Assembly (NCBI RefSeq): GCF_018139145.2
Contig: NC_059477.1
Coordinates: 27,755,502 to 27,819,501, forward strand
Direction of reading: 5' to 3'
From: Gymnogyps californianus
Lineage: Eukaryota > Chordata > Aves > Accipitriformes > Cathartidae
DNA: 64,000 nt
Of this stretch, positions 12,229-24,770 are shown piece by piece. Each line of letters begins with the position of its first letter. Within the stretch, counting starts at the first letter, position 1. The notes under the pieces were generated by a model. That model ran no database searches. It saw only the letters and a list, made by a program, of their open reading frames with translations, and was not told the DNA's origin. The translations under genes and the position numbers were made by a program.

Positions 12229-15200
12229 CTTATCACTGTAGGAGCAGAAAGAATTTGGCGTACATATGAAGATAGTCAAAGGCACCTTGAAATATATTGG
12301 TCTTAATATACATTACTGATGGAGGAACTTGTAATAAACCAAGCCCTGAGGGAACATGTTGCCTGGGAGGTGGGTTTTTATCCTATTTGCCAGGCAGAAC
12401 ATACTGTCAAATTTGGTAGTTATCCTTTTTTATCTTGTGAAGTTAAATTTCCAGCTGGAAGAAATGGTTGGGAAAAGGAGCCCTAAGATAGGGAGATCAC
12501 ATCTGGGCAGAAACTTTTTATCTTAGAGGGCTCCAGGTCAAATTCATCCACGGCATGCCTAATTTCAATGGATGCAAACCACAAAGTATTTTAGCTGCTC
12601 TGTTTTGTGGGGAAGGTTTTATGTTTTAGCATGCTAAAAGCAAGGGCATTTTTTTAACACAGGGATAAATGTATTGTTGGCCTGACTCAGGCGTTCTCTT
12701 TATTTTAATGTGTTCTGACAGACTTCAGCTACCATGTAATGACAAGAAATTAGGAAGACTGAAAGTTAATGGAACTGGGTGACCAAGGGGAATCCACAAG
12801 AGCCCCTCAGGCCTTGTTTCTCTGGGCTGCTTGTTCACACGCAGTCACCCTTCACCTGTTTACGTGAAAGGATGCTTAGGGGGTTTTTTGAACCCCCTCG
12901 CAATTTACCCAGATCAAACACACAACCACAAGCCCTTCCTCATCATTAAGTGGCTGCCTGTTGGAAGGGAAATCATGCTTTCGTAGTTAGGACAAGCAAA
13001 CATGATGTCACTTCTAATTGGCCAAATTAATTGAAAAGTTGCGTTTCCAAGTGGACTAGCCCCCTGATTTTGCTTCAACCTCTCTCTCTTTTTTGTGAGT
13101 TCCCATTTCCATACAGGGAGTAAATTTGGATGGACTGATCTACTCAGAAATGAATCCGCATTAATCTAACTGCCTCCACATCGACAAGCCTTTGGAAAGA
13201 AGCAGGAAGGGCACTGGTCCCACAGATAATTCACTACTTGGGACAAAAAGGGCTTGCATATGTTTTGAGCAAAATTGTGTCCATCACAGCGCAGGAATGT
13301 GGGCTGTGCATCCTTATTTTCTCTCTTTAACACTAGTGTAATTGCATGCTTCAGTGTGCGAGAGCAGATTGGAGTGGCTTTTCTTAACTAGTGGTTGCAG
13401 CTTCAAAAAGGTATCCATGGGGGTGCCCACATGGATCCATGGAGCAGCCCCTGCTGATAGTCTCAGAGTGAGGAATTGCAGGATCCCGGCCTCAGGATTC
13501 AAAGCACTGGCCGGAGGGATTAGGAGGGTGAATTCAAGAGACTAATTGTGGTTAAAAGCACAGTTCACACAGTGATTGTTTCAGTTCTCAAAGAAACTGA
13601 ATGGGATGGGTAAGTCAGGCAGAATTAGCACTTTCTCTTTCCCTGGTGAAATACATGGTGCAGTCATACAGGTGTGTTTTGCCTGGTGCAAACATCTTCA
13701 ATAGGAGTCTCTCCCACTGCTAACCATTGTCTTATAAAATGATTACCTTGTACCTCAAAGGTGAGAACTGCAAAGGCTAATGAGTTAATTCTCTGGGCCC
13801 ACTACCTCCATCGCACCCTGCCACACCAGGAAGCCACGTGTCCTTCACCAGGTTCTTCACTGGAGATGGGAAATCCCCAACATACATCTGCCACGCAGGG
13901 AATCCTGTTCCTTTGGCAATGTTTGCAGCAGGCATCACACCAAAAGCACCTTCCTGGTATTTCCAGCTGTTGCATTGGACATGGCACTGCCAGTTTGAGG
14001 AAATCACCTGCAGGTAGCTTTTTGTCTCGAAGAGCTGTTACACTGAAGCTGTGCTAGCCCTTGGCTAGGAATTTCATTTGGATTTTCCAAAGATCCACAT
14101 CTCCTTCTTAGAAGAAAGAAGATGTCAAATAAGTGCTTGCCCTGTGCTAGCAGGAGGGTAGGACTGTACTAAGATTTGGTGGGAGAGCACCAAGGTTGTC
14201 ATTTAATATTTAGACACCTCGAAGAACTGTATTGGTGGATTCTCCTTTGACTTACCAGCGACATGTCTGGAGTACTTAGAGGTTGTAAGAAATCTTCCCA
14301 GCACAGCTGTAAATAGCAGCTCCAAGTCACAGACACACAGACCATATTTGTAGAGTTAAATGTACTTCCTATTTTGGTATGGAAGCGTGTCCCTCCCTAC
14401 AGATCCTTGGGGCTAAAGCCAAACAGATACCCAATGAGTGAAATTAAATCAAAATTTTAATTTGTGCACTATGAAGTAAAAACAAAGAAGAATCCAGAGC
14501 CCAGAAATCTGACAGTTCTGGACAGGCACAGGTTAACATGAGGTAAAACTGAGACCCATTTCAGACACACTTTAAAGTGGGTCTTCAAAGATAATGACTT
14601 GTAATCAATTATCAGCGTAGACTGACGTGTGTCCATCCCACAGCACTGTTTTTAACACAAAATCAAGCAGAAGCATGAGAGCAACACTCTTCTAAAGCCA
14701 TGTACATCTTTATTCTCCACCCAGGCCAGCAAGGATGGGAAAAGGGAATGCAATTAAAAATAACAATCAGCAAATACACACTATCTTTACTTAAAAAAAA
14801 CATCCAGGCTAGAGCAGCCAGAAACACACTCAACAATCAGAATAACTGGAATTCCCTGCAGTTTGACAGTGGCACATAAGCAGAAATTACTTGTGAGTTT
14901 CTGAAAGCAAGGGTAGAACAAGACAAAAACTTGTGCTTTTTTCTATTACAACAATTGATAATGATTATATATTTTGCAGCAGGCAAACCACTCCGGGGGA
15001 TAATGGGCAAGAGAGAAAGCTATCCAGAGTTGTTTCGAGGAAAGTTTGAATAAAACTTTTACAAATAGCACCAGAACTAACCCCAAGCTTAAACTAGCCC
15101 CCACCAAAATCAATGGCAGAACACCCTGACTTTGGTAGGAGCAGAGGCAAGCTTGGTTAAGTGTAAAGAAGTAGAAAACACATGATGGATTGTTCCAATA

Positions 15201-18017
15201 CATCCTCAAAAAGGTGGCCTCCAAACCCAGAAGCATAGCTGCCATGGCAGAGTGAGGGTACTACGACTTCTCTGATGCTCCTTTGTAAGAGGAGCACAGA
15301 TTTAGTTTTGTCTCCACTCTGGCAGGCTGTTTGCAATCCTGAAAGCAAATCCTGCAGCTCAGCAGACATTTCACATGGCTGTATTCTGTAATGAGCTAGT
15401 ATTTATCATTCAAGCCCTCTGTAAGCTGAAGGCTCTTTGTGCTGCTGACCCCAGCCTTTCGTCTAGCCTTGAACAGCTGCTCTTTGGCAGTGACAGCTGA
15501 ATTGGGTTTTCTCCTTCTGCAGCAATGCACACTTGCCAGCCATCCTTCCCCCAAACCCACTTGTTTGCTGCATGTTGGGGCCAAGATACACAATCCACTC
15601 CTTCCATGCCAGCAGTGTCCCTCTAGGCAAAGCGTGAGAACACTTGCCAGTGGGCCTTCCTTCCCATTAATGCTTGTTAAGCATCACTTCTTCCCACCCT
15701 CCAGCCATGTGGGAGCCTGCGATTTCCATGTGGAGGAGTATTAAGCAGAGTGGCTGCGCTGGGTCACTGCCAGCCCTGGCATGACTTATCCTCAGCTTCT
15801 CTATTAATTCAGAGGCATATCAAGCTTCCTGATTGAAACAGCCCCGTGAAAGGCATTTCACTGCTTGAACTGGTCCCAGGCATATGTCAGCCTCTTTGAA
15901 CCCCACTGAATTACCTGCCATTGCCTCACAGGTTGGGGTCTATTTTATTTTTTTTGCTGAAAGTTGGTCATTGCCTTTAAAGACTTAGCCAGTAAAAACT
16001 GACAGCTGTGCATCAGGAAGCAGCAAACACAACCTGGCTGTACCTGTGCCCAGGGAGCGCCTCTGCTTTGTCAGTAAAGTGTGGGGCTGAGCCTGCTCTT
16101 GATATTTGGCTTGAACACTATTCACACTGTTAATCCTCAAGCCAGTGCTAAGAGGCTGCTTTGGCTGGACCTCCCATAAGGGGACAGACCAAGGATGCAG
16201 CAGGGACTTTACTTAGTGTCAGGCCTAGAGGATCGGATAGACTTGTTTATACATCACCGGTTCCCAGATGTCCTAACCAGGACAGGCAGTGAGCATAGTC
16301 TTGAGCTCATCCTTGAAATGCAACACAAAGCATTAGTTCCTGTGAAATCCAGCTTCTGAATGCTTCTCTTTACCATCCTAAAACTAGAGCAGCTCCCCCT
16401 CTGGTAGGGAGACTGGGAAAGTGAAACACCTATACAGACATGAGTGACTGTGCAGCCTGATTGACTGCACACTACGAATTATCTACCTACACACATGCAA
16501 ACGGTGGGCTCCTCTGGGTTGGGGCTGAGCCAGACTTTCTAGCAGCACCAGCTGAACTAGAGCACTCAGAAAATTAATCATGTTTCAGATGTGTAACTCA
16601 GTCCCCGTTAGAGTCTGTTATACCTCTCTTATTTTCCTTGTGTCCTCCTTAGGCCAAAACACCAACAGTCAATCCAGAAAAAGAACTTCTCTGCTAGTCA
16701 TTTTTTTAAAGAGACAATTTAAATTTCTTCAGCCTATGGTGGCCACCTCAGCCTGGTCTGGGAGCCCACTAATATGCCATGAAAAGTCCCAAAAGGAGGG
16801 AAACCAATTATGAAAATGAGACATGAGGGGAGGAGGATGTATAATCCATTGCTCTTCCATATAATTAACCAGGAAGTGTGGGGGGGGAACGCAGATTTCC
16901 AGAGCTGAGGCACTAATGCAGTTTGCACTGGCACTGACAGACACGGGCTCAGGGATGCCTCCATTCTGAAAGGGAAGGTCCAGCAGCTCTTCCATAAGAG
17001 CAACTTGAAAAACAGAATGACTGTTTCAGTGAGACCTTCCCATCCCAAGCACCTTCAACTCCACCTCCCTAAATACAGGTGACGCTGGTCCACACCTGCG
17101 TTGCAGTGACACGCAAACTGATCATCCTTCCTCAGAGCAGGTGTTTCTTCCCTATAATGCAACTGTTTGCACCACACACTGCATACAACTCCCGTAGCCC
17201 ATTCCTTCCTAACAGTGCACCTATCAAGAGATCAAATGCAGGTGTGTCCTAAGCACCTATCTGTGCACCTACAGTCACCTGAGGGTGCTTGGTGACAGGC
17301 CTGTCAGGTCGCCATGTACCGCATTACAGAGCAAGCCCTACTCTTCCATCGTGATGGGTGCGTTTCAGGTCAGTGTAGAGCTCACATGCCTTTGTTGGAG
17401 GCTATGCTGTCCTCTCCCAGTGAAAGGCTGGGCACAACTATTCCAGTAGTCTGTTTGTCAAACTCTGACAGTGTCTCAGCAGTTAGCCTACCTGGAAAAT
17501 TTGCTGCACTTGTTGGAAGGACTGGAAAAGGACCCCTTCTAGGAAAACTGAGGGAACATCACACATTTTGCAGTTTAGCCTTCACCTCTGAATGGGTTCC
17601 TATCTCCTGAAGTTCATTGCCTGAGTAGAGGCTTCTTTCCACTGGGTCAACAGATCACTGTTATGTCCTATTCCTGAAAAGTAAAGTCTAACTTTACAGA
17701 AGTGGACTTTTCAGCATGTATCTCTGCCACTCCACAAACAGCCTGAGGCCCACAAACCTATATTTTCTCACCATTCCCAGAAGTTGTAATTAGCTGAAAC
17801 ACGTGACAAATCATTGGAGAGCCATGCACCTCCCCACCCAGACCACTTGAAGCTAGCACACTTGCATTCTGTGACATTTAAAGAGCACTCCCAGCCCAAT
17901 ATTTTATTCATTAACTTTCTGTTTAAATATATATATATATATATAAAAAAATCAGTGTGTTATTTTCTAGGTGAAAACCACTCGCATATGACCAAAATAG
18001 TCAGCCAGGACAAAGGC
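12229..18017 (-). other. Intergenic plus probable TMEM169 3' UTR
   Basis: TMEM169 stops at 18018 on the minus strand, so its 3' UTR extends leftward into this stretch. Minus-strand AATAAA signals occur near 17903-17908, within the T-rich tract near 15942-15950, and near 14709-14714. I cannot tell which is used. An (AT)n tract lies at 17927-17944. No other gene is recognisable. Confidence 0.45.
17927..17944. repeat. (AT)n microsatellite
   Basis: A short alternating AT tract in the presumed TMEM169 3' UTR, about 75-90 bases beyond the stop codon. Confidence 0.9.
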
Positions 18018-18640
18018 TCAGACTGCTGATGTCTCAACCCCCTGTGCAGAGCTCTTGCCAGAGAGACTACCTGAGATATTGTCAGAATCTAGCAGCTCGA
18101 CAATGCTGTACGGAGAACAATCTTCCAAACCCAGCTTGCTGCAGAGCCAGCCACAGAAGCCTTTCTCCATATCCCTGACAGCATGCCACCAGTACCCAAA
18201 GGACCATGCTACCTGGACCACAGCCGAGTACAGGCCTAAGGAAAAAGACACAACCATAATTATAATTGGGTAGAAGATGATCAAAAAGGGACAAAAGGTT
18301 ATTTTGTGCCAGAAGGTCCTCTCTTCATTGTACACCAAGAAGATGTTGTACCATGTAATGGTTCCATAGTAGAATGAAACCACGAAGGACACTACAAAAA
18401 TGATGGGGAGGCAGATGATGGTCCAGAGGACGATGTGGGGTCCTCTGTCCAGCCCAACATCACATTTCTTCTTCTTCTCAGGTACATCCTCTTTAGGAGG
18501 TTCCTTTGACTTAGCCAGTTCCTGCAGCTCTTTGTCCGTTAGCGTGACATGGATGTCCACCATCTGACCCTTCTTCTTTCCCCTGGTGATTGTTCCAGTC
18601 AAGGTGACATATCGGCTGTCTAAAGGCATGTTCCAGGCAC
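18018..18640 (-). CDS. TMEM169: TMEM169 coding exon 2 (last)
   Basis: The acceptor is TTTGTAG at 18641-18647 on the minus strand. The split glycine codon (G|GT) is completed here, and the exon runs through both membrane segments to the stop TGA... at 18018-18020. It encodes about residues 102-308 and continues into the 3' UTR. Confidence 0.93.
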
Positions 18641-21031
18641 CTACAAACACAGATAAACTCATCTACATTAGATTTATTTTCTGTACAAAGTATTTTGTGT
18701 AAATCTCCAAAGACCCCAAAGACAATTAGATAGTGCATATGGAGTTATAGTTAAATTAAAAGAAGATAGAACGCAATAAGCAATGCAGTGTAAAGAAGAT
18801 TATCACAGAAGAAAGTGGAAGAAGAGCTAATGAGGGAGAAGACAGGAATTCCAGATGACAGAAATCACAATTGAGAAGACTCCAGCATCTGCACTGGGGA
18901 CAATATGTGAAGGGAAAGTGCTGCAGGAGTATATGAGAAAGAGATGAGACAGAGTAACAGAATCAAAAATGGTATGCCTATTTTCTCTGGTACGCTCATA
19001 GATTTATTCCTGAACAGCGTGGACACTTGGGGTGAATTAGATAAAAAGACTAAGACTCTTCTTCTGGAATAAGCACATCCACACATGGAGTTATACTTGA
19101 ATAGCTAATATTTCACTTTACATTTGCACTGTATCTCAATCCAAATTAATTTTCAAAGTTTAGAAAAAACTTACTGTCCTGGTTTCAGCTGGGATAGAGT
19201 TAATTTTCTTCTTAGTAGCTGGTACAGTGCTGTGTTTTGGATTTAGTGTGAGAATAATGTTGATAACACACTGACGTTTTTAGTTGTTGCTAAGTAGCGC
19301 TTATCCTAAGTTAAGGACTTCCCAGTTTCCCATGCTCTGCCAGCAAGCAGGTGTGCAAGAAGCTGGGAGGGAGCATGGCCAGGACAGCTGACCCGAACTA
19401 GCCAAAGGGATATTCCATACCATAGAATGTCATGCTCAGTATATAAACTGGGGGGAGTTGGCCGGGAGGGGTTGATCACTGCTCGGGCATCGGCCAGCGG
19501 GTGGTGAGCAATTGCATCATGTATCACTTGTCTTTTCTTGGGTTTTATTTCTCTCTTTTTTTTTTTTGTTATATTCCTTTTCATTACTATTATTATTATT
19601 ATAATATTTTTATTATTATTAGTTAGTATTATATTTTATTTTACTTTCGTTATTAAACTGTTCTTATCTCAACCCATGAGTTTTACTTTTTTTCCCTGAT
19701 CCTCCTCCCCATCCCGCTTGGAGGGAGGAGGGATGAGCGGCTGCTGGGTGGGGTTAAACCACAACACTTACAAACTCTCATATAATTATATTTGCATTTT
19801 AAGGGATCAACAAAGGCACCAAGCAGGAAAGTGTTGGGATGTATGTTAAAGTCACAAACAGACTGCCTTCGCTTCCAAGTGACATTAGTTTAGGATGGTC
19901 CCTGCAGTGGTACTGGCCATAAACTCTTCTATGGGGCTAAAACATGCTTCCTCCTGGTCTTAATTCTGACTACCTTGGAAGGAGGTCTTCAGAGGCTCTT
20001 AAAAGGAGGCTGAGCAGTTTGAAGTGGCCCACAAAAATAGGAAGGCAGCAGATAAGCCATGAGGATAGGGGCTGGGATCATGGGGGAGTCTGGTGCAGCT
20101 GATGGACCAGGAGCATGCATTCACATTTAAGCCTCTCTCAGCCTGCGCTGCTGATTCACAAAGGGATTAGCCATAGGACCTGCCTCCCACACTTCTTCCC
20201 TGAAAGGGTATCCAGGACAGACATCAGAAATTAAAGTGGCTCCAAGATGCCCCATGATGACCTTGCCAAATAATCACTCTTAAAGAGGAAACTGTGCTGA
20301 GAATATGCAAACAGAAGGCAACAGCAAATCCTAGATAATAAGTAAAACTCCCTGTCACAGGTAGAGCCACTAAATCCATCTGCTTCCATCCTTTCACTTA
20401 ATAGGCAGTTGTTTTAGGCATGGACAGGGGCTTGATCACAACATCATTGGCTTAAAGCACACTCAGCATTTTTCTGGTTGATCCCCAACCAGCACATACA
20501 TTTAAAACTAAGAGTGAGGCAACAACTAACCTCTGCAAAAAACTGCAGGAGACACCCCAAATCAGACTGTAATGCTTTTTATTTCAGAGTGTTTTCATGT
20601 ATGAACTCAAGCTCTCTTTGCCTGCAGTCTTGGAGGGGGTTGGTCCCACAGTCACTTCCATTTGACCTTAGCACATGCTGGCATCAAAAAAAGTTTATGG
20701 AAAGTGAGTGTTCCCAGGAATACATACCATCTGCCATGGACTGACCCAGGAACTTGGAGCCTTCCTCAGAGCTCCTCTCCCCTCCTTCTTCATCCGCCTG
20801 TTCTTCTTCCACCTTATTCTCATTCTCTGACCGATACACTATTATTGACTCGGGACGGGACTCTTTCTTCTTCTTTTTCCTCTGGTCCATAGTGGCTTCC
20901 CCATCAAAGGTGACAGTGGTTGCCACAGCCCTTCTCATGGAGCCGCGGCAAGGGCTCTGGCTTCCAGACTTGCTCTCTTTCTGCATGGTCTCCTCCATCC
21001 CACTGCTGCTCTCAAGCACCTCACTTGGCAT
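18018..21031 (-). CDS. TMEM169: TMEM169, two-exon coding region
   Basis: The minus-strand joins 21031-20728 and 18640-18018 give 927 nt and 308 residues. The product closely resembles vertebrate TMEM169 (about 297 aa in human), a multi-pass membrane protein of poorly known function. In order it has a Lys-rich segment at about residues 51-56, an acidic Glu-rich stretch at about 73-90, and a conserved block starting PLDSRYVTL at about 107. Two hydrophobic membrane segments follow at about 171-192 and 219-247. The Cys-containing tail (GFCGWLCSKLGLEDCSPYS) is conserved. The first ATG is preceded in frame by TAG within the same exon. The human start, as I recall it (MEEP...), aligns with Met12 (20998), which has the better context (G at -3 and +4), so Met12 may be the true start. 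An LTR and about 2.1 kb of intron separate the two exons. Confidence 0.93.
19170..19174 (+). repeat. Target site duplication CTTAC, left
   Basis: Five bases directly before the TG end of solo LTR copy 2, repeated at 19767-19771 after its CA end. The pentamer is the same as at copy 1, though the outer flanks differ. Confidence 0.8.
19175..19766 (+). mobile_element. Solo LTR, avian ERVL-like, copy 2
   Basis: This 592-bp element is closely related to copy 1 (11622-12223), sharing start, TATA region, T-rich tract and end. It ends CCACAACA, a one-base change from copy 1. It lies in the intron between the two TMEM169 coding exons, antisense to that gene. The flanking CTTAC duplications are intact, so it is an independent solo LTR. 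No internal retroviral sequence remains. Confidence 0.88.
19767..19771 (+). repeat. Target site duplication CTTAC, right
   Basis: Right-hand duplicate flanking solo LTR copy 2. Confidence 0.8.
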
Positions 21032-21062
21032 CTTGCAACACTTGTTTCCAATCTATCAGCTC
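20728..21062 (-). other. TMEM169: TMEM169 exon with start codon
   Basis: The coding part is 21031-20728 and ends at donor G|GTATGT (intron begins at 20727). The likely acceptor is GTGCAG at 21063-21068, with a branch-point-like CTAAT a little upstream. That leaves only 31 nt of 5' UTR in this exon, so a separate upstream noncoding exon is required. Confidence 0.75.
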
Positions 21063-23081
21063 CTGCACTTAGAAGTCATTGATTAGACAACGGTCCCATG
21101 GATGCTTTGTTTTGGTAAGATGTCCCACTGCTGATATCCAAACTATGCACTCCATTCCCAGTCTAAAACGAGACAGAAGGCTGAAAAAGTGTCTTTTTCT
21201 TACCAAGCAGAAAAAATTGCCAGAATTTTCCTATAAAGGGTTATTTCCAACTGGTTTAAATGTCATCTGAAGATCCTTATTACTGTCCTGAACATCAATT
21301 TTATTACATGGATACATGTCTTGTAATATCACCTAATCCTGATTCTCCGGTTCCAATTTTAAATGTAACACACCAAAGTTACTGGAAAAGGAAAGAGTAT
21401 TAACATTTATAAGAAGAGATTAAACAAGCACAGCTTACTGGGTGAATTTAACATTCCTCTGCAATGCTGGAAGCAAACAGAAGACAATAGTTTTGGCCCA
21501 CATGCATGAGAATGAAGACATGAAACCACAGATGAAAAAGAAGTTGACTGATTTAAGGGACTGGCCTAGATTAGAGACAAGTCCAGCAGGAACACTGTGC
21601 TCATCCTGCATTACCAGTGTACTGGTGCCAGCCTTTCTCATTTTGGGTGTCTTCTGATTTACTGCCCATTGCAAGGACATTACAAAAAGTAATCAAATGA
21701 TGTCAAAATGAATGATGTTTCAAACCTTACCAATTTAGCATTAAGTAGTGCTGTCAAACCTTAAAAATACAGTATATACAGTGGATTTAAAGGAAAATTA
21801 CTATTAAGATGACTTCACTGGGGAGGGAGTTGGAAACTACAGCAAAGTCTTCTGATGGTGCAGGGAAAACAACCCAAATCTTCACAAATCTTTGTAACAA
21901 ATATAAGGGCTCAGTTTTTTACTCCTCATTCAAGCAAAATTAACAGCAATATCAAGTGACACTGTTATCTATGGGAAAGCTGCCTAAGTAAAAACATACA
22001 ATTAAACATGCATCGAGGCAGACAAATCCTGCTCCATGAATGTGGAAGACGCAGGATTAATGGTTCTCAGATTTCCTAACATTTAAGAAACTGACTGTGC
22101 CAAGTATTCATGAAGTGTTTAGGTACAAATCTGAATACACTGAATAACGTTTTAACAACCCTGAGGAGCTCTGTTGAACATTTACATGAACATTTATATT
22201 TAAAAGAATGCACATGACTAATAATTAAGCTTCTACCTCGTATCTGGGTCATCTCTTTAACAGGAAACTAAGAAACACAGTTATCATAATTTATAGCCCA
22301 CACAATGCTGGGGAAATTGTTTTACTTGAACAGATCCTAGAAAAAAGTTGAGCATTTTTAGATTTGGCAGTATGGTCCTGGTCTTCCCACAGATATAAGA
22401 TTTTGCTGGTTTGTTTTGAAATTTTTTGCAGAGCTTTAGATCAACTATTTATGCCTCATACACTCACACTCACACACACCCCCCACCCCTTTTAATTGTA
22501 TCACTTTAACACCTAAGACTGTGGCCAGTTGGCTCTATGTGGATTTGAAGAACTCAACAATTCAGATTATTTTTTGCATTATAGAAAATAAATCTTTCCT
22601 GGTGATCAGAAGACACATAAAATGGAATTCAAAAAATCGAGATTTGGCATACCCCCGAAGTCAGACTACTTCTAAATCACTGGGCAGGGAATATCTCAGC
22701 TAGCTCTGCAGCATGGCTGGGAACAGACTGTTTAGATTGCCATCTCAGTTTACACCTGCCATGCAAAAATGTATGCCTAAATTTGCAGACATACTGGAAA
22801 ACAGCTCTATAAAATACTAAATTTACTGCAAATGCTCTCCCCTCACTGAGTGTCAAGAAGTGTTGCACTTTAGAACTAATTAGAAGCAACTCAGTTTAAA
22901 TATTCCACTGTTGATCAAGGGAAGCAAGAATGAAGAGGGGCAGTGATGATGAATGTCCTAGTCTGGTGTACTAAATAAGTGTGGTTCAGTGTGGGGGTTG
23001 TTTGAGATTACTGCCTGTGCATTCTCCTCCCATTCCAAAGTCCAGCCTCAACAGAGAATGGAGCAAAAACACAAAGGGAAT

Positions 23082-23113
23082 TTTTCCCAGAGACCTTTGG
23101 GTCTCTGGGAAAA
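23082..23113. repeat. Perfect 14-bp inverted repeat
   Basis: The arms at 23082-23095 and 23100-23113 are exact reverse complements (TTTTCCCAGAGACC and its complement) with a 4-base TTTG loop. Either strand could fold into a stable hairpin. Function is unknown. Confidence 0.9.
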
Positions 23114-24589
23114 GCATCTCATCACCTCCACCCCCCAAAAAAAACCCATAAATGAGCTAATGAGAAGCAATTCCTCAATACAGTTCTTGCACCTCGTCTG
23201 CCTGAGGAATGTGGCCTTTACATCTGTTTGGAAGCAGCGTGCAGATAGGCAGTTTTCCACATATCATAATATAAAAGAGGAATGGGATATGCAAGAAACT
23301 TCACAGTGAAATCTAATGCTTTGCTTTCCACTTCCTCCTTTCAACTCCAAAGCAAATCATCCACCGACTTCAAAGATAGCAAGCTCTGGCTCTTAACGTG
23401 TTAACATTGGCAGGACTTGGAGATCTTTTCACATCCATTGGAATTCACATAAGCTTTCATTCAGTGTTTTTTAAAAATGCCTTTATGGGGAAATGGAATA
23501 AATTTATTCTATGGAATAAACTCACTCTTTGTAGTAAATTCATCCAGGAGATACAATAGGCTCTAACATTTTTCTCTCAGAATCAGTGATGAAACTTCAT
23601 GTTTTGCATCTATGAAATCCTTAAATCACCTGATTGAGCCTAATGAGCCCCTGAGACAACAGTGAGATTCCCCTCCCAGAGGTGGTGAAAAGAAAACAGG
23701 CCTGGAGCCAGAGAAGCCAAAAGCATCACTGCTGGGATGATCTACTACAAGTTTGGAGACACGGAAGTTGATTTGCGATTAGATTCCCAAAGTTCCTGGC
23801 TGTAGTTCCACGCTCAGTCCCTACTGCCTTGAAAAGGGGATGACTTGCCAGTAACATTTAAAAATAACACAAAGCTACAGGCAAAGATTTGTGGTTGTGC
23901 TTTTTTTTCTTAAAGTTTATCCAGCTGTGACCTTGGTTAAACTCACAGTAGATGATAAGCTAACGTCAGTTCTTAGTGTGATGCCAAAGCCCAAAGGACT
24001 ATGTCAACCTTGACTATGTGAGGAGGAGCAAGGTGATGTCACTTTTGAATCTGTCACAGATAGGTGCTTGAAATCTGTGTCCAGTTCTTGTGCTTACCGG
24101 TCAGGCGAGATGCTGATTAATGACCAGAAGACACCTACGATCCCCGAGTTATTTTGCTATGTCTGACATTCCCACCCCCACTATAGCAGCTACTGCCACT
24201 GTGAATTACCACCAGGACTAGAAGGAAACACCTCAACAGCAGGGTTATCAAGGGGTGGCAGCTCAGTTTCTTCTTCTCTTGCTCCTGAGCTCAGAAGAGG
24301 GGAGGGAATGGGCAATGGGGGACAAGCCCCTAAGAAGCGCCATTGCTGTGGCTGGGTCAGAGCCCTTGAGATAAGGAAATGAAGGAGCCCAGATTATTCT
24401 GTTTAAGGCACAAGGAGGTAAAATCTGATGTCAGTCTGCCTACATCAGAAACAAAAACATGGTGAAGGACATCCCTCTGATCCAGCAGAGGAGGATGCAG
24501 TAAGATAAAATGCTGAAAGATACAAATACAGGGCAGATGTTAGGTAGGTGTTTTAACAAAGTGGGTAGGTGTCACTTTAGATAGACATC

Positions 24590-24770
24590 ACGGAAGGCTG
24601 TGGAGCATTGTCCCATCACTGGAAACTTCCAAATCTGGACTGCGTATCTTCACAGGAGTTTGGCCACCAGTACTTGACCAGAAGAGGTGCTAATGTGGGG
24701 AAGTCCTCTGGCTTGTCTTAGGGAGCAGTCAGATTGAAAGATCACAAAGATCCCTCCTGATCGTAAGCCT
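24590..24770 (+). mobile_element. Old CR1-like LINE 3' fragment
   Basis: The order of phrases (GGAAGGCTGTGG, then 'atcactgga', and finally 'agatccctcctgatcgtaa') resembles the 3' part of diverged CR1 LINEs, which end in a 'ggtcccttcc' block. The match is partial and made by eye, and the ends are approximate. Confidence 0.45.

Noticed and set aside
11622..19766. LTR copies 1 and 2 as the two ends of one provirus
   Set aside because: Each copy has its own flanking duplications on both sides, and the DNA between holds a TMEM169 exon with no gag or pol remnants.
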